From the NCBI RefSeq assembly GCF_032854445.1, contig NC_088295.1, forward strand, positions 84,426,644 through 84,490,643: a DNA stretch of 64,000 nt. The letters are read 5' to 3'. How positions within the stretch are numbered: position 1 is the stretch's first letter; each line of letters starts with the position of its first letter. The position numbers and the translations under genes are program-made. Origin of the DNA: Liolophura sinensis. Lineage: Eukaryota; Mollusca; Polyplacophora; Chitonida; Chitonidae. The notes below the pieces were generated by a model that ran no database searches, was not told the origin of the DNA, and saw only the letters and a program-made list of their open reading frames with translations. Positions 43,096 to 54,890 of this stretch are shown piece after piece.

Positions 43096-44669
43096 GAAAA
43101 TTCGGCTGAATGTTATGTGTAAAGGAAAATATAGTACATTGGATAAACTACCAGCAAATTGCTGATGAACTACTGAATCAGACCTGTGATGTACAGAAGT
43201 GCAGACAAAATTGGTAGAAGACAGTAAAATGTGGTGGCTAATTAAACATTACCACATGGCCATTACTGACAAACTTTGTCTACAACTTGAATGCATTGTC
43301 ACAAAACCCCTAATAACAATGAGAACAGGGGGATCCATAAATAAACAACATACTGGTATAAGGAAATTTAAAATGTAGACCAGATGTAATTCCATACATG
43401 TATGCCAGTTGTTTGCATAAATGTAGGTACCAAATATCACATTGTAGTAAGAATAAAAATGACAGTGTTTGATGGAGATAAGTAACAATTGTCAGAATCC
43501 TGAAATCTGATCTTCATGTAACTACCACACCCAGGTATCCAGGAAGTGGGCTTCCCTAGCCTGTGCTCTAGGCAATTTGTCACTAGAAGCTTACAACAAA
43601 AGACTTAGCCCACCCAAGTATCCTTAAGTAGGATATACATGTATACTATACTGGGTACAGATTTCCTCACAGATATGATAATCTTCTACCCACTACCACT
43701 TAATTTTTTCAAAACAAGAGTTCAACAGCCTACAAATGTTAGAAAGTAGGAGGGTTAGCAATGAAGTCAATATCATGTTCATAATTGATGATACACATGT
43801 AAGTAAAGAGGGGAGTGGAATCATGAGATGAGGTCAGGAGACTGTAGCCTTTAGCAGTCCTGCCCACTGATCATTCCACATGCTGACCCATGGGCACTTC
43901 CTGTCATCCAGGAGAGCCAGTGGATTGTGTGGTAAGATGGACAGTTAGGGCTGGAGTCAGCCAGCAGGCAGCCAGCAAGAAGACATAACCTGGGCTGCTA
44001 TTGATTTCCTCACTTCCCAGCTGAGTCAGGGTCACTTGGCTCATAGACATTGATTACACCACCTGAATTAAGGACAACTTGTTACAGTTAGCGTGTCCCC
44101 ATTACGCCTCAACCGCAAATAAATTAACCCAAATGGGAAAGACAGCCATGGAAACAGACAAGGTGGCGGAGAGACTGTGGATTTATCAACCAATGGTTAC
44201 GCTGTTCACTCTTGCAACCATTAATAATTCAGTATGCCGAAATAAACTGATGCATTGGTCCTGGTATTGACCTAAGACCTCACAATAATGAGGATTACAG
44301 AAGCAAGGGCATCAATACTACATGCAGAACTTTAGAATCACACAATGCCAAGGTAATGTCTTGCCACTACAGACACAATCGGTAATCAGTTTAACATTTT
44401 GGAGCAAGTCATTTTCACAACCATTTTCTCATATGGTGTCTTTCACCTGTCCAGTAGCGCACCAACTAACCCAGATAATGTACATGTGTACTAAGGCCGC
44501 CGCTGGCAGTTGATTCCATCAGGGTGATCAAACAAGAGCAGGCATCCCTCAAATCACTCAAGGGTAATACCACGTACATTGCACCCATCACAGACAATCA
44601 ATACATCCTTAATGAAACACCTTCCAACAAAATACTCCTGAAGTGGTGCCCCCTAATCTAATACAACAA

Positions 44670-44850
44670 ATGTACATGTAACATACATGTACATGTACAT
44701 ATGATCATCATTATAAACAAAATCAAAATCTCTATCCATCTATACAGAACAAATCAAGTAAACCTGGTGCAATGTACATGTATGTTTTACTAGTCATAAA
44801 CCAGTTACATGTACATGCACATCTACACCTCTACGCAGTATGTACATGTA
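44670..44850 (+). repeat. ACATGTAC-rich simple repeat tract
   Basis: Several runs of alternating ACATGT/GTACAT units occur, among them TACATGTACATGTACATATG near 44685. The palindrome TACATGTA is unusually common across the whole central part of the window. Confidence 0.6.
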
Positions 44851-45377
44851 CATCTAGAAATGTAGGAATTTAACTGCTCTTATCAGGCTGTCCTCGGTTT
44901 CTTATTTCAGACATACATGCATGAGCACACGTGTACATATATTAGGATGGAAATGTCGCTACGAAATTTAGACTGGCACCTCAATAATACTGGATATCAA
45001 TCCCACGCCATTACCGTTAAGTGTGATCTATGTGTATACTGACAGAGGGTGGGCCAGTCATCAAGCTTTCCCCTACATGTTAAATACGAGTGAAGAACCC
45101 ACGAGTCACTATATTAAAAAAAACAATAGGCACATTTGTGAACTTAAAGAGATAGATAGTAACTTCTTGATTACATTTGCAAATGGATGAATAAGTATGA
45201 GAAGATCAAGCTCAAAGGTAGTATCTGTGAACTCATGCATGAAAAGGAACTATAAAAGAATGATTATGTTCCTATGCCAAATGAAGAAATTTCATTTTGA
45301 GGGTAGTTTTTACACCTGTTAATCACCCCTCTAAACTGAACGTATTTTCTGTCAACGGTTGTTTTTTTTTCTTTCAG

Positions 45378-45469
45378 AAATTACATCATCATTGATCTTG
45401 CTCGGAACTTGGTGAACAGCCCCGAAGTTCCCCAAGCCCCGCAAACCATGTCGCTTCAGTGTGGGCAAG
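45378..45469 (+). other. Exon-like block with strong acceptor, product unknown
   Basis: A strong polypyrimidine tract and CTTTCAG precede this block and AAG|GTGACA follows it. One frame is open, reading NYIIIDLARNLVNSPEV then PQAPQTMSLQCGQ. It is GC-richer than its surroundings. I do not recognise it and found no partner exon. It could be an alternative exon, part of an unannotated + strand gene, or promoter-proximal DNA. Confidence 0.25.
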
Positions 45470-45623
45470 GTGACATGTACACAGATACTGCATGGCTTTT
45501 TTGGGCCAGCTTAGCGCCCCTACACCAACCCCCATTCGGTCTGTTCCCCATACCCTTGCACCTACTCAGCCACACCCCATCAGTATGTCCCCGACAGAGT
45601 TCTTTTTAAACAGGGATCATTGC

Positions 45624-45631
45624 TGACGTCA
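45624..45631. promoter_or_regulatory. CRE palindrome TGACGTCA
   Basis: A perfect CREB/ATF-type site lies in a GC-richer island next to the exon-like block at 45378-45469. It is a candidate promoter element; an 8-bp site alone is weak evidence. Confidence 0.25.
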
Positions 45632-46899
45632 CCGCTTCAGCTACTTAATGTCCAGACTGACCGCTGGGACCTAAGAGAACTGTACTTTGAAGCGATTTTT
45701 ACCACCCGAAGTGAAAGTTGTACTGTTTATATGTTTTTACACATGATAATCTGCACATTTTGGAAATAAAAACAAAGCGCTTCAAGACCTATTAAATCTA
45801 GATATTAACTTAGAACACTTTACCAATGACCAAAAACAACGACAAATGAAAAAGTATGTCCCAGAAATCTGACTGATTGCTGCTGACAATTTAAATAATC
45901 TTATCAGGCCAAAAGACAGCTAACATACATTAATGTGCTTACTCCCACCAGTATGGTTGTCAATTTGTCCATTAAGCACAAAACAAAAGAAAAAGCTCAT
46001 TGTTCACTGTCTAAAAATTCAAAAGGTTGTGTGATTTGTATTTAACCTCTTCAGTGCCTGGAGGTAATGTTGTACTTTCCTTACATATAAATGTATTCTC
46101 ATATTCACCATAAACGATACCAAAACTCTGCCTTCTCAGACCAAAGATCTTACTATGTACATGTGCATCAAAGGGTGGCCATCATCAGGGCTACTTAACC
46201 TCATGTTCTCAACATTGCCTGCAGGTAAGAAATTTACAGATATGATTGGTGTTTAACCTTGCACTCAACAACTTTCCAGTTTTATAACAGCTGTCAGGTT
46301 TCTGGGCAGAGGAAACTGGTTGCAGTTATGTGATATCCTTACCTGTTAACTTGAGCTTAAATATATGTACATGTACACCTTATACATGTACAACAAACCT
46401 ATACACATGATAAAGTAAATGTTTTCATATATATTACAAGCTTCCCACAACAAACCTTGTGAAGAATGAAAGGGGGCTGGAAAATAAAAAAGGAAAAGAT
46501 CACTTAAAAATGAAAGGGGCATCAGAAAAAATGCCACTGAAAAGTATTTCTAAAAGTATGTCTCCGTACTTTTTTCTAAAGATTTTTTGTCACTGAATTA
46601 AATGCTGTCAAATATTTGAATTCTAAGGTCGGCATTACAGACAATATTGCCAGTTGTTAGGCACATGTACACTGACGTCACATCACCCTTTATTTCTTTT
46701 ATATTCACCAGCAGGCAAATTTTTTTTAGAACCTTATTTAAGCAATCTTTTACTTGTGGATTATAACAGCTATTCCAAAAATAAAAGTTGTACTTAGAGT
46801 ACAAAAAACTTCTTGTGACGTCAAAGTACTTAAACACCTAATGCAAGGTTTAAAATTAATTAAAGCCCACCATAAAATTCAAACATTAGGAAGCCTTTA

Positions 46900-46918
46900 T
46901 CTCTCTCTCTCTCTCTCT
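46900..46918 (+). repeat. (CT)n microsatellite
   Basis: An uninterrupted CT dinucleotide tract of about nine units. Confidence 0.9.
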
Positions 46919-47462
46919 AAATAAAATGTACAAAAAAGAAAAAACGAAGGTGCGTGTGTATTTTTACACTCAAATTTCACCTGTCTGTCTCATGAGCCTT
47001 CTCTTGATTTTTTTTTTTAGCTTTCTTTCACTTTATGCAGTAGGTTATGCACAGAAAACATAAGAAAAGTTTTGGCCACAGTAATTTGTACCCTAAATGC
47101 TCCATCTGTTCACATGTATACATGTATGAAAGAGCAAAAGTTAATGTGTGATTCATGCACATTTTTCATTTGATTTTAGAGACAAAACTACATTTACTGA
47201 ACTGACCAATTTAAGGGCTTTATAACTGTGTAATTTTATCAATCTACACAGAAAAATGTCACTGGGAATACATGCATACTAGAAGACCCACCTTGCAAAC
47301 ATGCAAAAAGGTTAAATAACTACAGTAAGTTTAGAATTAAGATTCTGGAAAAAAACAAACACTCAATCAGTTCCTAAAAATCAGACTAGCCACAAATAAA
47401 TAAAAAAAAGCCTATAACTTCACTTCTTCAGGATAAATTTCACTACCCTCAACTACATGTTC

Positions 47463-47519
47463 GCCACGAGATGGCTGAAATATTGCTGATGTGGCGTTAA
47501 GCCATAATCATTCATTCAA
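47463..47519 (+). repeat. SINE tail of the second family
   Basis: CGAGATGGCTGAAATATTGC, then TGATGTGGCGTTAAGCCATA and ATCATTCATTCA. The same tail is seen inverted at 8137-8205 and again at 58213-58262. Confidence 0.7.
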
Positions 47520-50500
47520 CTACAAGTATCATACGCTAACCTCACCTGCCTGTCATAAGGGAAATCTCCACAGATCTCAAAGCTATATAATCAGTTCAAA
47601 ACTTCTCAATGCAAATCAAAATATACCTACACAAAGTACTGAACAAAATCCCCATCAACACCAGCAAAATGCAGTGTATGATATAATAATTACAGTGGCT
47701 ATTTTTCTCTGTCATCAAAAAGCTCTTGTGGTAACTTGTGCAAGACTGACCATGTGCAAGTTCAGTCTCAATCCCCATAGTTAAATAATCTCATCAATCT
47801 CTAATCAAAAGCTAATAAAGTTACTAGTACTTCATTTTCACCTAACAACTAAATTACACTGTGGTAGAGTCAGGGAAACCAGTACTGTATTAAGAATACA
47901 TGATAAGCATTGACAACAACAGTAAACATGCTATAATTAAGGATTGGTTAGTATTTTTTAGATTTATTGGGGTATAAAAGAAAAATAAAACGCTGTGCAA
48001 ACTGTATGCATCCGCAGAGCAGTTCATACAGAAGTTTGCACAGCAGCTTTAAGGAATAAAAAGATGCTATCTAACATTTCAATTTTATTCCAAACTGTGA
48101 GAAATGTTAGTCGATTGTTTTGAAGAAGGGAACGCCGCAGTCTCCACAAAACACACTTCATGAAATGAGATTCTTTGGGCCATTGCACGGCGAGCGAAAT
48201 GATGAGGCAAAGTTTACATCTGTGAATCGTTTAAAAACGAACAGTGGAAACATTTCTTTAGAAACATTTAGAAGGTCAATTCTGAGCTTGAGAACTGGGA
48301 GTAGAAGATGTAGGAGACAAGGTGGTTGCGATGTTCATAATGGGCTACTGCTGTTGTTGTTGCACGTCAAGGACATGTGGGAGGTGACTTCGTCAAGCTG
48401 GTTGCAAAACATTTAGTTGTAACATATGGATGATATCTCAGTATTTCAAATATACTGGTTATCCAAGAACAACTGTGTATTTTAAACATCAGTGGGAGAG
48501 TGATTTTGATCAAACTGGCTTGTTTTTGGCGAGCACTTGCACTCGGCTATGAATATGCACTCGTGAATGCATTTTTGCGGTCAAGCTCATATGCTGAGGT
48601 AGGCACTACTGTTAAAACGGTCTTAATTCATCTCAGACTATCCACAGAATTTGTACCGATGCTACTGTTTATGAATGTGAAAATAATACATATGGAAGCA
48701 GATATATTTATAGTGTTCTGTTTGTCATTTTACAAGACGTGCCTTCAATCTCTTTCAGTTCTCTTCTGACAAAAAGTAGTCCTAGGAGGGCATGGCTTCA
48801 CTTTTTTCTGTTTATTGGAATACTTAAATGCCAAAATATGACCAATCGTATTGTTTGTATTGTAGAATACATCTTTGGGGAGTTGCAAAACTTAGTTTGC
48901 AGCCAATATGTGCCATTGACCTGCTGCTCAGGTGTCCACTGTGAGAAGCAAATTCTTCAACGAACTGATGTCATATAATACATTAGGCCAATTGTCCCTC
49001 AAAACTTCCTTGCTGAGGAACATGACCCCATAAAAGAAAACAGTGTGTGGTGGAAGGATTTTTTTTTATCACCAGGCTAAGAACACATTAACTTTAATTG
49101 GGTTTTTTTTACATAAATGTTTTCTTCAATAACAGAGGAAGGCATAAAATAAACATAAAAACTTGAGCATCTAATATGTGGAAAATGTGGACTATCCTTG
49201 CAATTTTTCCTGCTCAAGACATGATCAAAAAGCTTATAAAGACAGAAAAATTATAACATGGAAATCATACAAAATAATAACATTGATTTTAATTTTCATT
49301 TCTATTCCATTTCTTGGGCTTTTTAGAGTCAGCTCGCCCATAAAACACAAAATGCATTGGTGAAAAAGATCGGAATTTAAAAAAATTAATATCTCACAAA
49401 AAAAAAAAAAAAACATTTCCATCCCAAGTGTATTAAAAATCAAGTTAATAGAGTTACCCTCAGCAAACATATTTTTAGTTGTGTCCTGATCAAAACAGCA
49501 CACAAAACTTAATATAGCCCCTTATCTCTCATAAGTGATCCAAATTTGCACATTTTTGAGACTTCTACATGTACATGCAGGCATGTGGCCTAATGTTGGA
49601 GCTTGCTTTGACTATAAAGAACAAGGAAACATTTTGACTGTATCCTTGGTTTAGGTCACTTGTCATCTGTGTGCATACCACAGGGGCACCTCCAGTGATT
49701 CAAAAGTCCTGGAGGGCAAAGGGGAAGACATTCGGCTCCTGTGAGAAGGTTGCTAGTCATTGAGAGCTGTAAAAATGTCAGCAGAAATGGGATTTTTAAA
49801 GTACTGACAGTATAATCATGCAACAGTAAAGAATATCATTGATAGTTTCATTGCTGGAGATTGTTCTGACATATCCTTTTACAAAGATTTTTTTTTAGCC
49901 AACCTTGATTCAAAAACAAAGTAAGAGAGTACATCATTTAAAAATCTGAAGCAGTTACCTGCCCATGTCAAGAGCCAATCATTTGAGTAATACTGAAGAG
50001 GTTCTATCAAAGAATTTAAAGACCACTTGCCTTGGAAATACCTGACTGAAGTCATGTTTGCAGTAATTTCATACACAAAAAGATAAGGAACATGTGTGAC
50101 TAAAAATTTCTTTCAGTGGAAACATATCTGACAGATTATTTTCGGCTTCAATGCCTGACAAATTGGTCAGGAACATGCATAAGTATTCTTTATAAAGCTG
50201 TTTTAGGGCCGTCCTAGTTGAGTAAAACTGAACTTTGATCGCGGTGATATTTGATTATCTGATAGCGCAAATTTGCCATGACTTCATGTTAGGTTTGGTA
50301 AAATTTTGCTCCAAACCAATGTCAGAGCACGCTCTATTTGAAAATGTGATGTCAGTACATCCACTTGCTCTGAGCATCACCAACGAATCTCAGGCTCACA
50401 CAGCTTAGAAAATAAGCAATCAATGTAGTGTTTGTAATAACTCGACAGACTATGTAAAAGGTAAGGAACACAAGTGTCTGCAATCTTAAGGCTGTGGAGA

Positions 50501-51042
50501 TTTATTTAATGGGTAACTTTTGTCTCTTACGCTCTTACAAACTGACAGGGCAACTGCATTAGGTTTTCCAATGGAGTTGATATTGTTTTGGAGCTATCCT
50601 AACATCGGAGCAAGCTCTGACCAAATTCTGAAAACACGCCTTGGTTAGAACTAGTTTCTTCATATTTTATGACTGCACCAATGTTTTCTAACACAGTCCA
50701 GAACGCCTGTTAGACAAGTTGCAACTTTACAGTTGGTGCTCATATCTTAATGGTGCTGTCTACAGAATGTAAACATTATCCTTGAACAAAGTTCGGGATG
50801 ACTGATGGAGTGATGGTGATGCTTTCACAAAAGTTAATGTTATGGACAGGGTTACGGGTGTATTTCATTTATTCAGCATTTCAAGATTGATGAAGCATTG
50901 AAAGCATGCATCTAAGTGTTGAAAGCTGATGGAAGACCATGGCAATGAATTACTCAAGCCTCTCATTTTGAATTGGCTAAGTCTAACCATTGTTTTCACG
51001 ATGTTTATGGAGGAAAAAAAAGGAAAAAGAAACGATACTTAC

Positions 51043-51490
51043 GCACAATTACGTAGTATTTTGACGATACTGGGAGAAAATTTTTATCAATCAAGGTCTT
51101 ACGTCTGCCAGCACCTTTTTTTTCTTGAGCTTAGTTTACAGTTTTCAACCAGCTATGTTTTGGCATCAAAATTATCATGCTGCGCTTGCTTGATGCGTGA
51201 ACTTCAACTTGACAGAGTTGGAGACTGCTTGGCAGCTTAGTCATTTAAAGACTTGTCACAAATACTTCCGACCCTTTCTTCACTCCGGAATCAGACCAAT
51301 GGGAAAAGCAACAGAACTTAGGAATATGTATCTGGAGTTGTTTTTGGAAATCGCAAATTATGCTCTAAATGGAGCCGCCAAAGTACGACAGCCTCCGATG
51401 CCGGATGAAAATGGCAGTCTTGATACCAAATGACGTCAGAGGAAGTTGCACATTGACATAAGCCTTGGCGGTAGATGGCGCTCTACTAAC
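51043..51490 (-). promoter_or_regulatory. Candidate promoter / first exon, possibly of R3HDM
   Basis: A GC-richer island contains a CRE (TGACGTCA, 51431-51438), a YY1-like GTAGATGGCGCTC (51471-51483) and a CCAAT box (ATTGG on -, near 51298). On the - strand a GTAAGT donor lies at 51042-51037. This could be the first non-coding exon and promoter of the - strand R3HDM gene, which would put its start 24 kb upstream of the first coding exon. RNA evidence would be needed to link it. Confidence 0.25.
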
Positions 51491-51499
51491 TGACAGGGA

Positions 51500-53535
51500 G
51501 GCTCTATAGGATGGGGTAAAATGCATACGCTCAAATACATGACTATCGTCTTACAAAGTGTGTAAGTCCATGATTCTGTTATGAAAATATAAGTTGGACA
51601 TAATAACAATCATATATATTTAGACTATATTTATGCTTACTGGTATATTATGTTCCCCTGCCGTTGCAATGAAAGCACAGTCTTATCGATTCTGTAATTA
51701 TGCTGAATATATCGACCGTGTATAAATCTGATGAGCAATAAATATAAAGTACCGGTATGTCTGTGAGTTTCATGCAGGCAATATGCATTTTTGTATGCAG
51801 TTTGAGACTCATCAGAAGTTTAAGTGGTGTTATTTCCGTTTAGTACATGGGGATGATGTGACTGCCTTGTGAAAACTATAAGAAATTCCTTTAAAGATGG
51901 TATACCGGAGAATTTTTGTCAAAAAATTTTAATCATCGCACTTTAATCGAATTTTTGCTATTATTTTAGAATAGCCCAAATAATTACCGTTCATAAACTA
52001 AGAGCCTCGTCTGTGCACGTGTTACCGTTCAAAATCCGTAATAAAGGTTGTAAAATGTACAATTATTTATAACTTTCCAAGTTTTGAATATTTTTACCAT
52101 AATAAATAGTACGACAGCTACAAGTCTGATATGTTCTGAAAAAATTTGAGCTATTAGGCCCTGTTGGTAAATAGGGAAAATCTGATTTGATTACCGAATA
52201 TGGATTTCTGCTTTCAAAAACCTCAGGTATACATGTAGTTTCTTTAAGATTCATATGTTTAGGCTTTTTCACTTAAAATATATTTGACTGTATCGGGTTT
52301 CTACCTTCTGCTGAGTTGCCCACTGTATGCGTGGCCTGAAGCGCCTTGAGAAAAGCTCAACTTTAGTAAATACATGTAGGCCTACATTCAGTCAAATTTC
52401 GAAAGTCACATAAGGCAACCCTTTTCTCAAGGATATGAGCAACTTCTTGAATCACCGACAAGAAATGATGCTATTACACTGTCAAGTCATTTGCAGGCAC
52501 GCATTTGACTCAAGGGACAAAACCTTGTGCTTTGGTATGGCGGAATATTATCATACAATCATGTATAAGTTATCGCCCCTGTGTGTGCCTTTTCATTGTT
52601 GTCTTTTAAGACCTTCATATATTTAGTTCAAATAAAAAAAATAACTTCGACGATGTCATTAGGGTGCACGATTCATCTAAGTGCATGCCTATACAGAAGA
52701 AACTTTTCTGTCATCTGTATATTCAACGCATGGAAGAAGTTCCAGTTATCTCGATCTTTAGAACTATACATCTATATACAGGTCTCTCCTACAGAGAAAG
52801 CATCCCCAGTTGCTTTACCTTGTGGGATAAATATAAGTATTTATTTTTCCCTTATAACCTGGGTGTCAGGAGGAAAACCATTGGGCTTTGGCAAGTCATT
52901 AATGGACTTTCACACAAGTGAAGTAAAGATTTTCACACTCCCATCCAGCTGAATGTGTATCCATATTGGCAGAGGGCATTGGCGAACATGTAAGACCACC
53001 GACTGGAGGACAAGCAACTTAAAATATCTGTGCCATGAGCTCCCTCCACCGCTTCATATATTGCGGGTCTAAATCGGAACATCACAATGTACAATACAAT
53101 GGTTAAGAGGTTAATGCGGTATCTATTGAGTAAAGAAAGTGGGAACTGAAGTAAACAAACAAAATGTGAATAAATCAGCTGTTACACCAGAAATTAACTG
53201 AATTAGGTTGTGGGGGGAACACTTTATGTCCACATGTTGTGAGGAAATTATGGAAGTCCATACGGTTGTCAACTCATAAGTGTTTCTATGCACCGATTTT
53301 TCCAAGTGTTTATAAGGTTTCAGGGTAATTTCTGCGTATATTATATAATGGTATTTTCATATTCACTGGGCCCCAGATCAGTTCATCGCGTGTGAAAATT
53401 GCGAAGAACAATTGTGTGCGAAAGAAAGAATGGAAATCAACTTGTTAAACTGAACCCTTTTATGATGTACGTTTAAAACCGAACACACTTCTAACCAAAC
53501 TGAACCGTGTGTTATTCTCTTCAACGCACATGTTT
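51500..53535. other. Gene-poor region
   Basis: No gene was recognised. A 12-bp perfect inverted pair (CCTTGAGAAAAG at 52344, CTTTTCTCAAGG at 52421) with a 65-bp loop is the only structure that stood out. Confidence 0.4.
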
Positions 53536-53537
53536 AA

Positions 53538-53665
53538 ATTTATTTATTTATCTTTATTTGATTGAGGTCTAAGACGGTACTAAAAAGTCTCCCCATACAC
53601 GACGAGAGCAAGTTTTACGGTAGGAGGAAACGGAAATCCATGCATGTCCAGCGAAAACCACAGAA
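53538..53665 (-). repeat. Diverged SINE copy
   Basis: TTTATTTATTTATCTTTATT, then TGATTGAGGTCTAAGACGGT and GGTAGGAGGAAACGGAAAT follow the reverse-oriented SINE order, but the match is worn. Confidence 0.5.
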
Positions 53666-53989
53666 CTTTGGTAAGAATAAGTGACTAGAATGTGACGCAA
53701 GTCTCACGTGACACCTACGTATCAAGTTATAATGTTCAAACCATTTACGAAGAGCTGGTGTTTGCCGAGTTGGCTATCAGTCACATCAAGGATACACAAT
53801 TAAAGGTACCAGTTCAGTACCGCTCTAGGACAAGGAATTTGTATACATTGCCCTTCTCCCACTGCTCTTGGGGCTTTGGTGACAATGGATAAACGTTAGA
53901 CGAGTCTCTCTTAAAACGACTTGTCCTCCAAAAACATGGTTTGCATATCTGTGGGTCAGACGTGTGTAAAGTTCTTGCCAAAGGTCGAT

Positions 53990-54095
53990 GGTTTACTCCG
54001 GGCCCTCCTGTTTCCTCCACCCATAAAACTGATCATAATTGTCATATAAGTGAAAAATGTTTCAGTGTCGCATTAAACAGCAATGAAAGCTGGGA
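53990..54095 (+). repeat. SINE fragment, forward orientation
   Basis: GGGCCCTCCTGTTTCCTCCA, then CATATAAGTGAAAAATGTTT and CAGTGTCGCATTAAACA match the 3' half of the SINE in forward orientation. Confidence 0.55.
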
Positions 54096-54803
54096 ATATA
54101 TCTTAGGTCATCGTGACAACATCATGACAACTAGTTCTCACACGTTTGCTGTGTTAACGTACATCTACATTTTGTCACGAGGCCATACAAGTGTAAAACG
54201 TGCTTACTTTCAACCTCGGTAATCACTCAGTGTGTCTTTGAAGACACTCAGTTGCATATATAAAGGTATATTAAAAGCATTCGTAGATTTAATACACAGT
54301 CATGCCAGTGAACAGGTAGTGCATGTGGAAAATTAGTCCAGGCTCCCTGTTAACAGTGATCTTACGTCTTAACGAGCTTTTGGAACAACTGGCCATTCAG
54401 GGCATTATTTCTCCGTCAATTTTTGCGAAAAGGATTAATGTAGCCATAAATGCAGACACTGGCTAACTCAACACTGACAAACTTAACATAGGCCTACTTT
54501 GCTCTTGCAGTCTACAATATCGTAAGGTTTTACCAGTTTCAGTACAATTTGATTTTTGTTTAATACATGTAATCGGTATCTCTATTAATGTCAAAAATGA
54601 ACAATGCGCCTTGGACATGTAGCATCTAGCCTCGACCTGTGCACTGTGGGGCCTGTTATTTTGCACATTGTAACTACGTTTACCAGCACTCAGCGATAAG
54701 GCTGCGGACTAGGACAATATCCAGGCCCTGAGAAGTTAACATGTGACAGTCTTCTTGTACCAGGTATGGGATTGTCTGCACAAACTGAACCCATGCAAAA
54801 CCT

Positions 54804-54811
54804 TATATATA
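54804..54811 (+). promoter_or_regulatory. TATA box of the 129-aa secreted-protein gene
   Basis: TATATATA lies 80-87 bp before the ATG at 54891. A start site about 30 bp downstream would give a 5' UTR of roughly 55 nt. A strong TATA box suits a tightly regulated, tissue-specific, highly expressed gene. Confidence 0.6.
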
Positions 54812-54890
54812 TAACGCCTCCTTGTTATCTTCCTTCTCCCAGTCTTACTGCTGTTCCTCTCTGAACTCTCTCCACTTCAAAGATTCCATC

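Larger units (their letters stand above)
33320..45370. other. Gene-poor region, nothing conserved recognised
   Basis: Short ORFs on both strands show no domain or splice pattern. Visible structure is limited to a 49-bp duplication at 36055-36151, a SINE fragment at 43030-43095 and ACATGTAC runs around 44670-44850. Confidence 0.4.
45640..51030. other. Gene-poor region
   Basis: Contents seen: a (CT)n tract at 46900-46918, a SINE tail at 47463-47519, and a possibly decayed coding stretch on the - strand at 50506-50709. No conserved gene was recognised. Confidence 0.35.

Noticed and set aside
52344-52432. 12-bp perfect inverted pair as an RNA hairpin gene
   Set aside because: The loop is about 65 nt and the stem isolated; too little to support a structured RNA.
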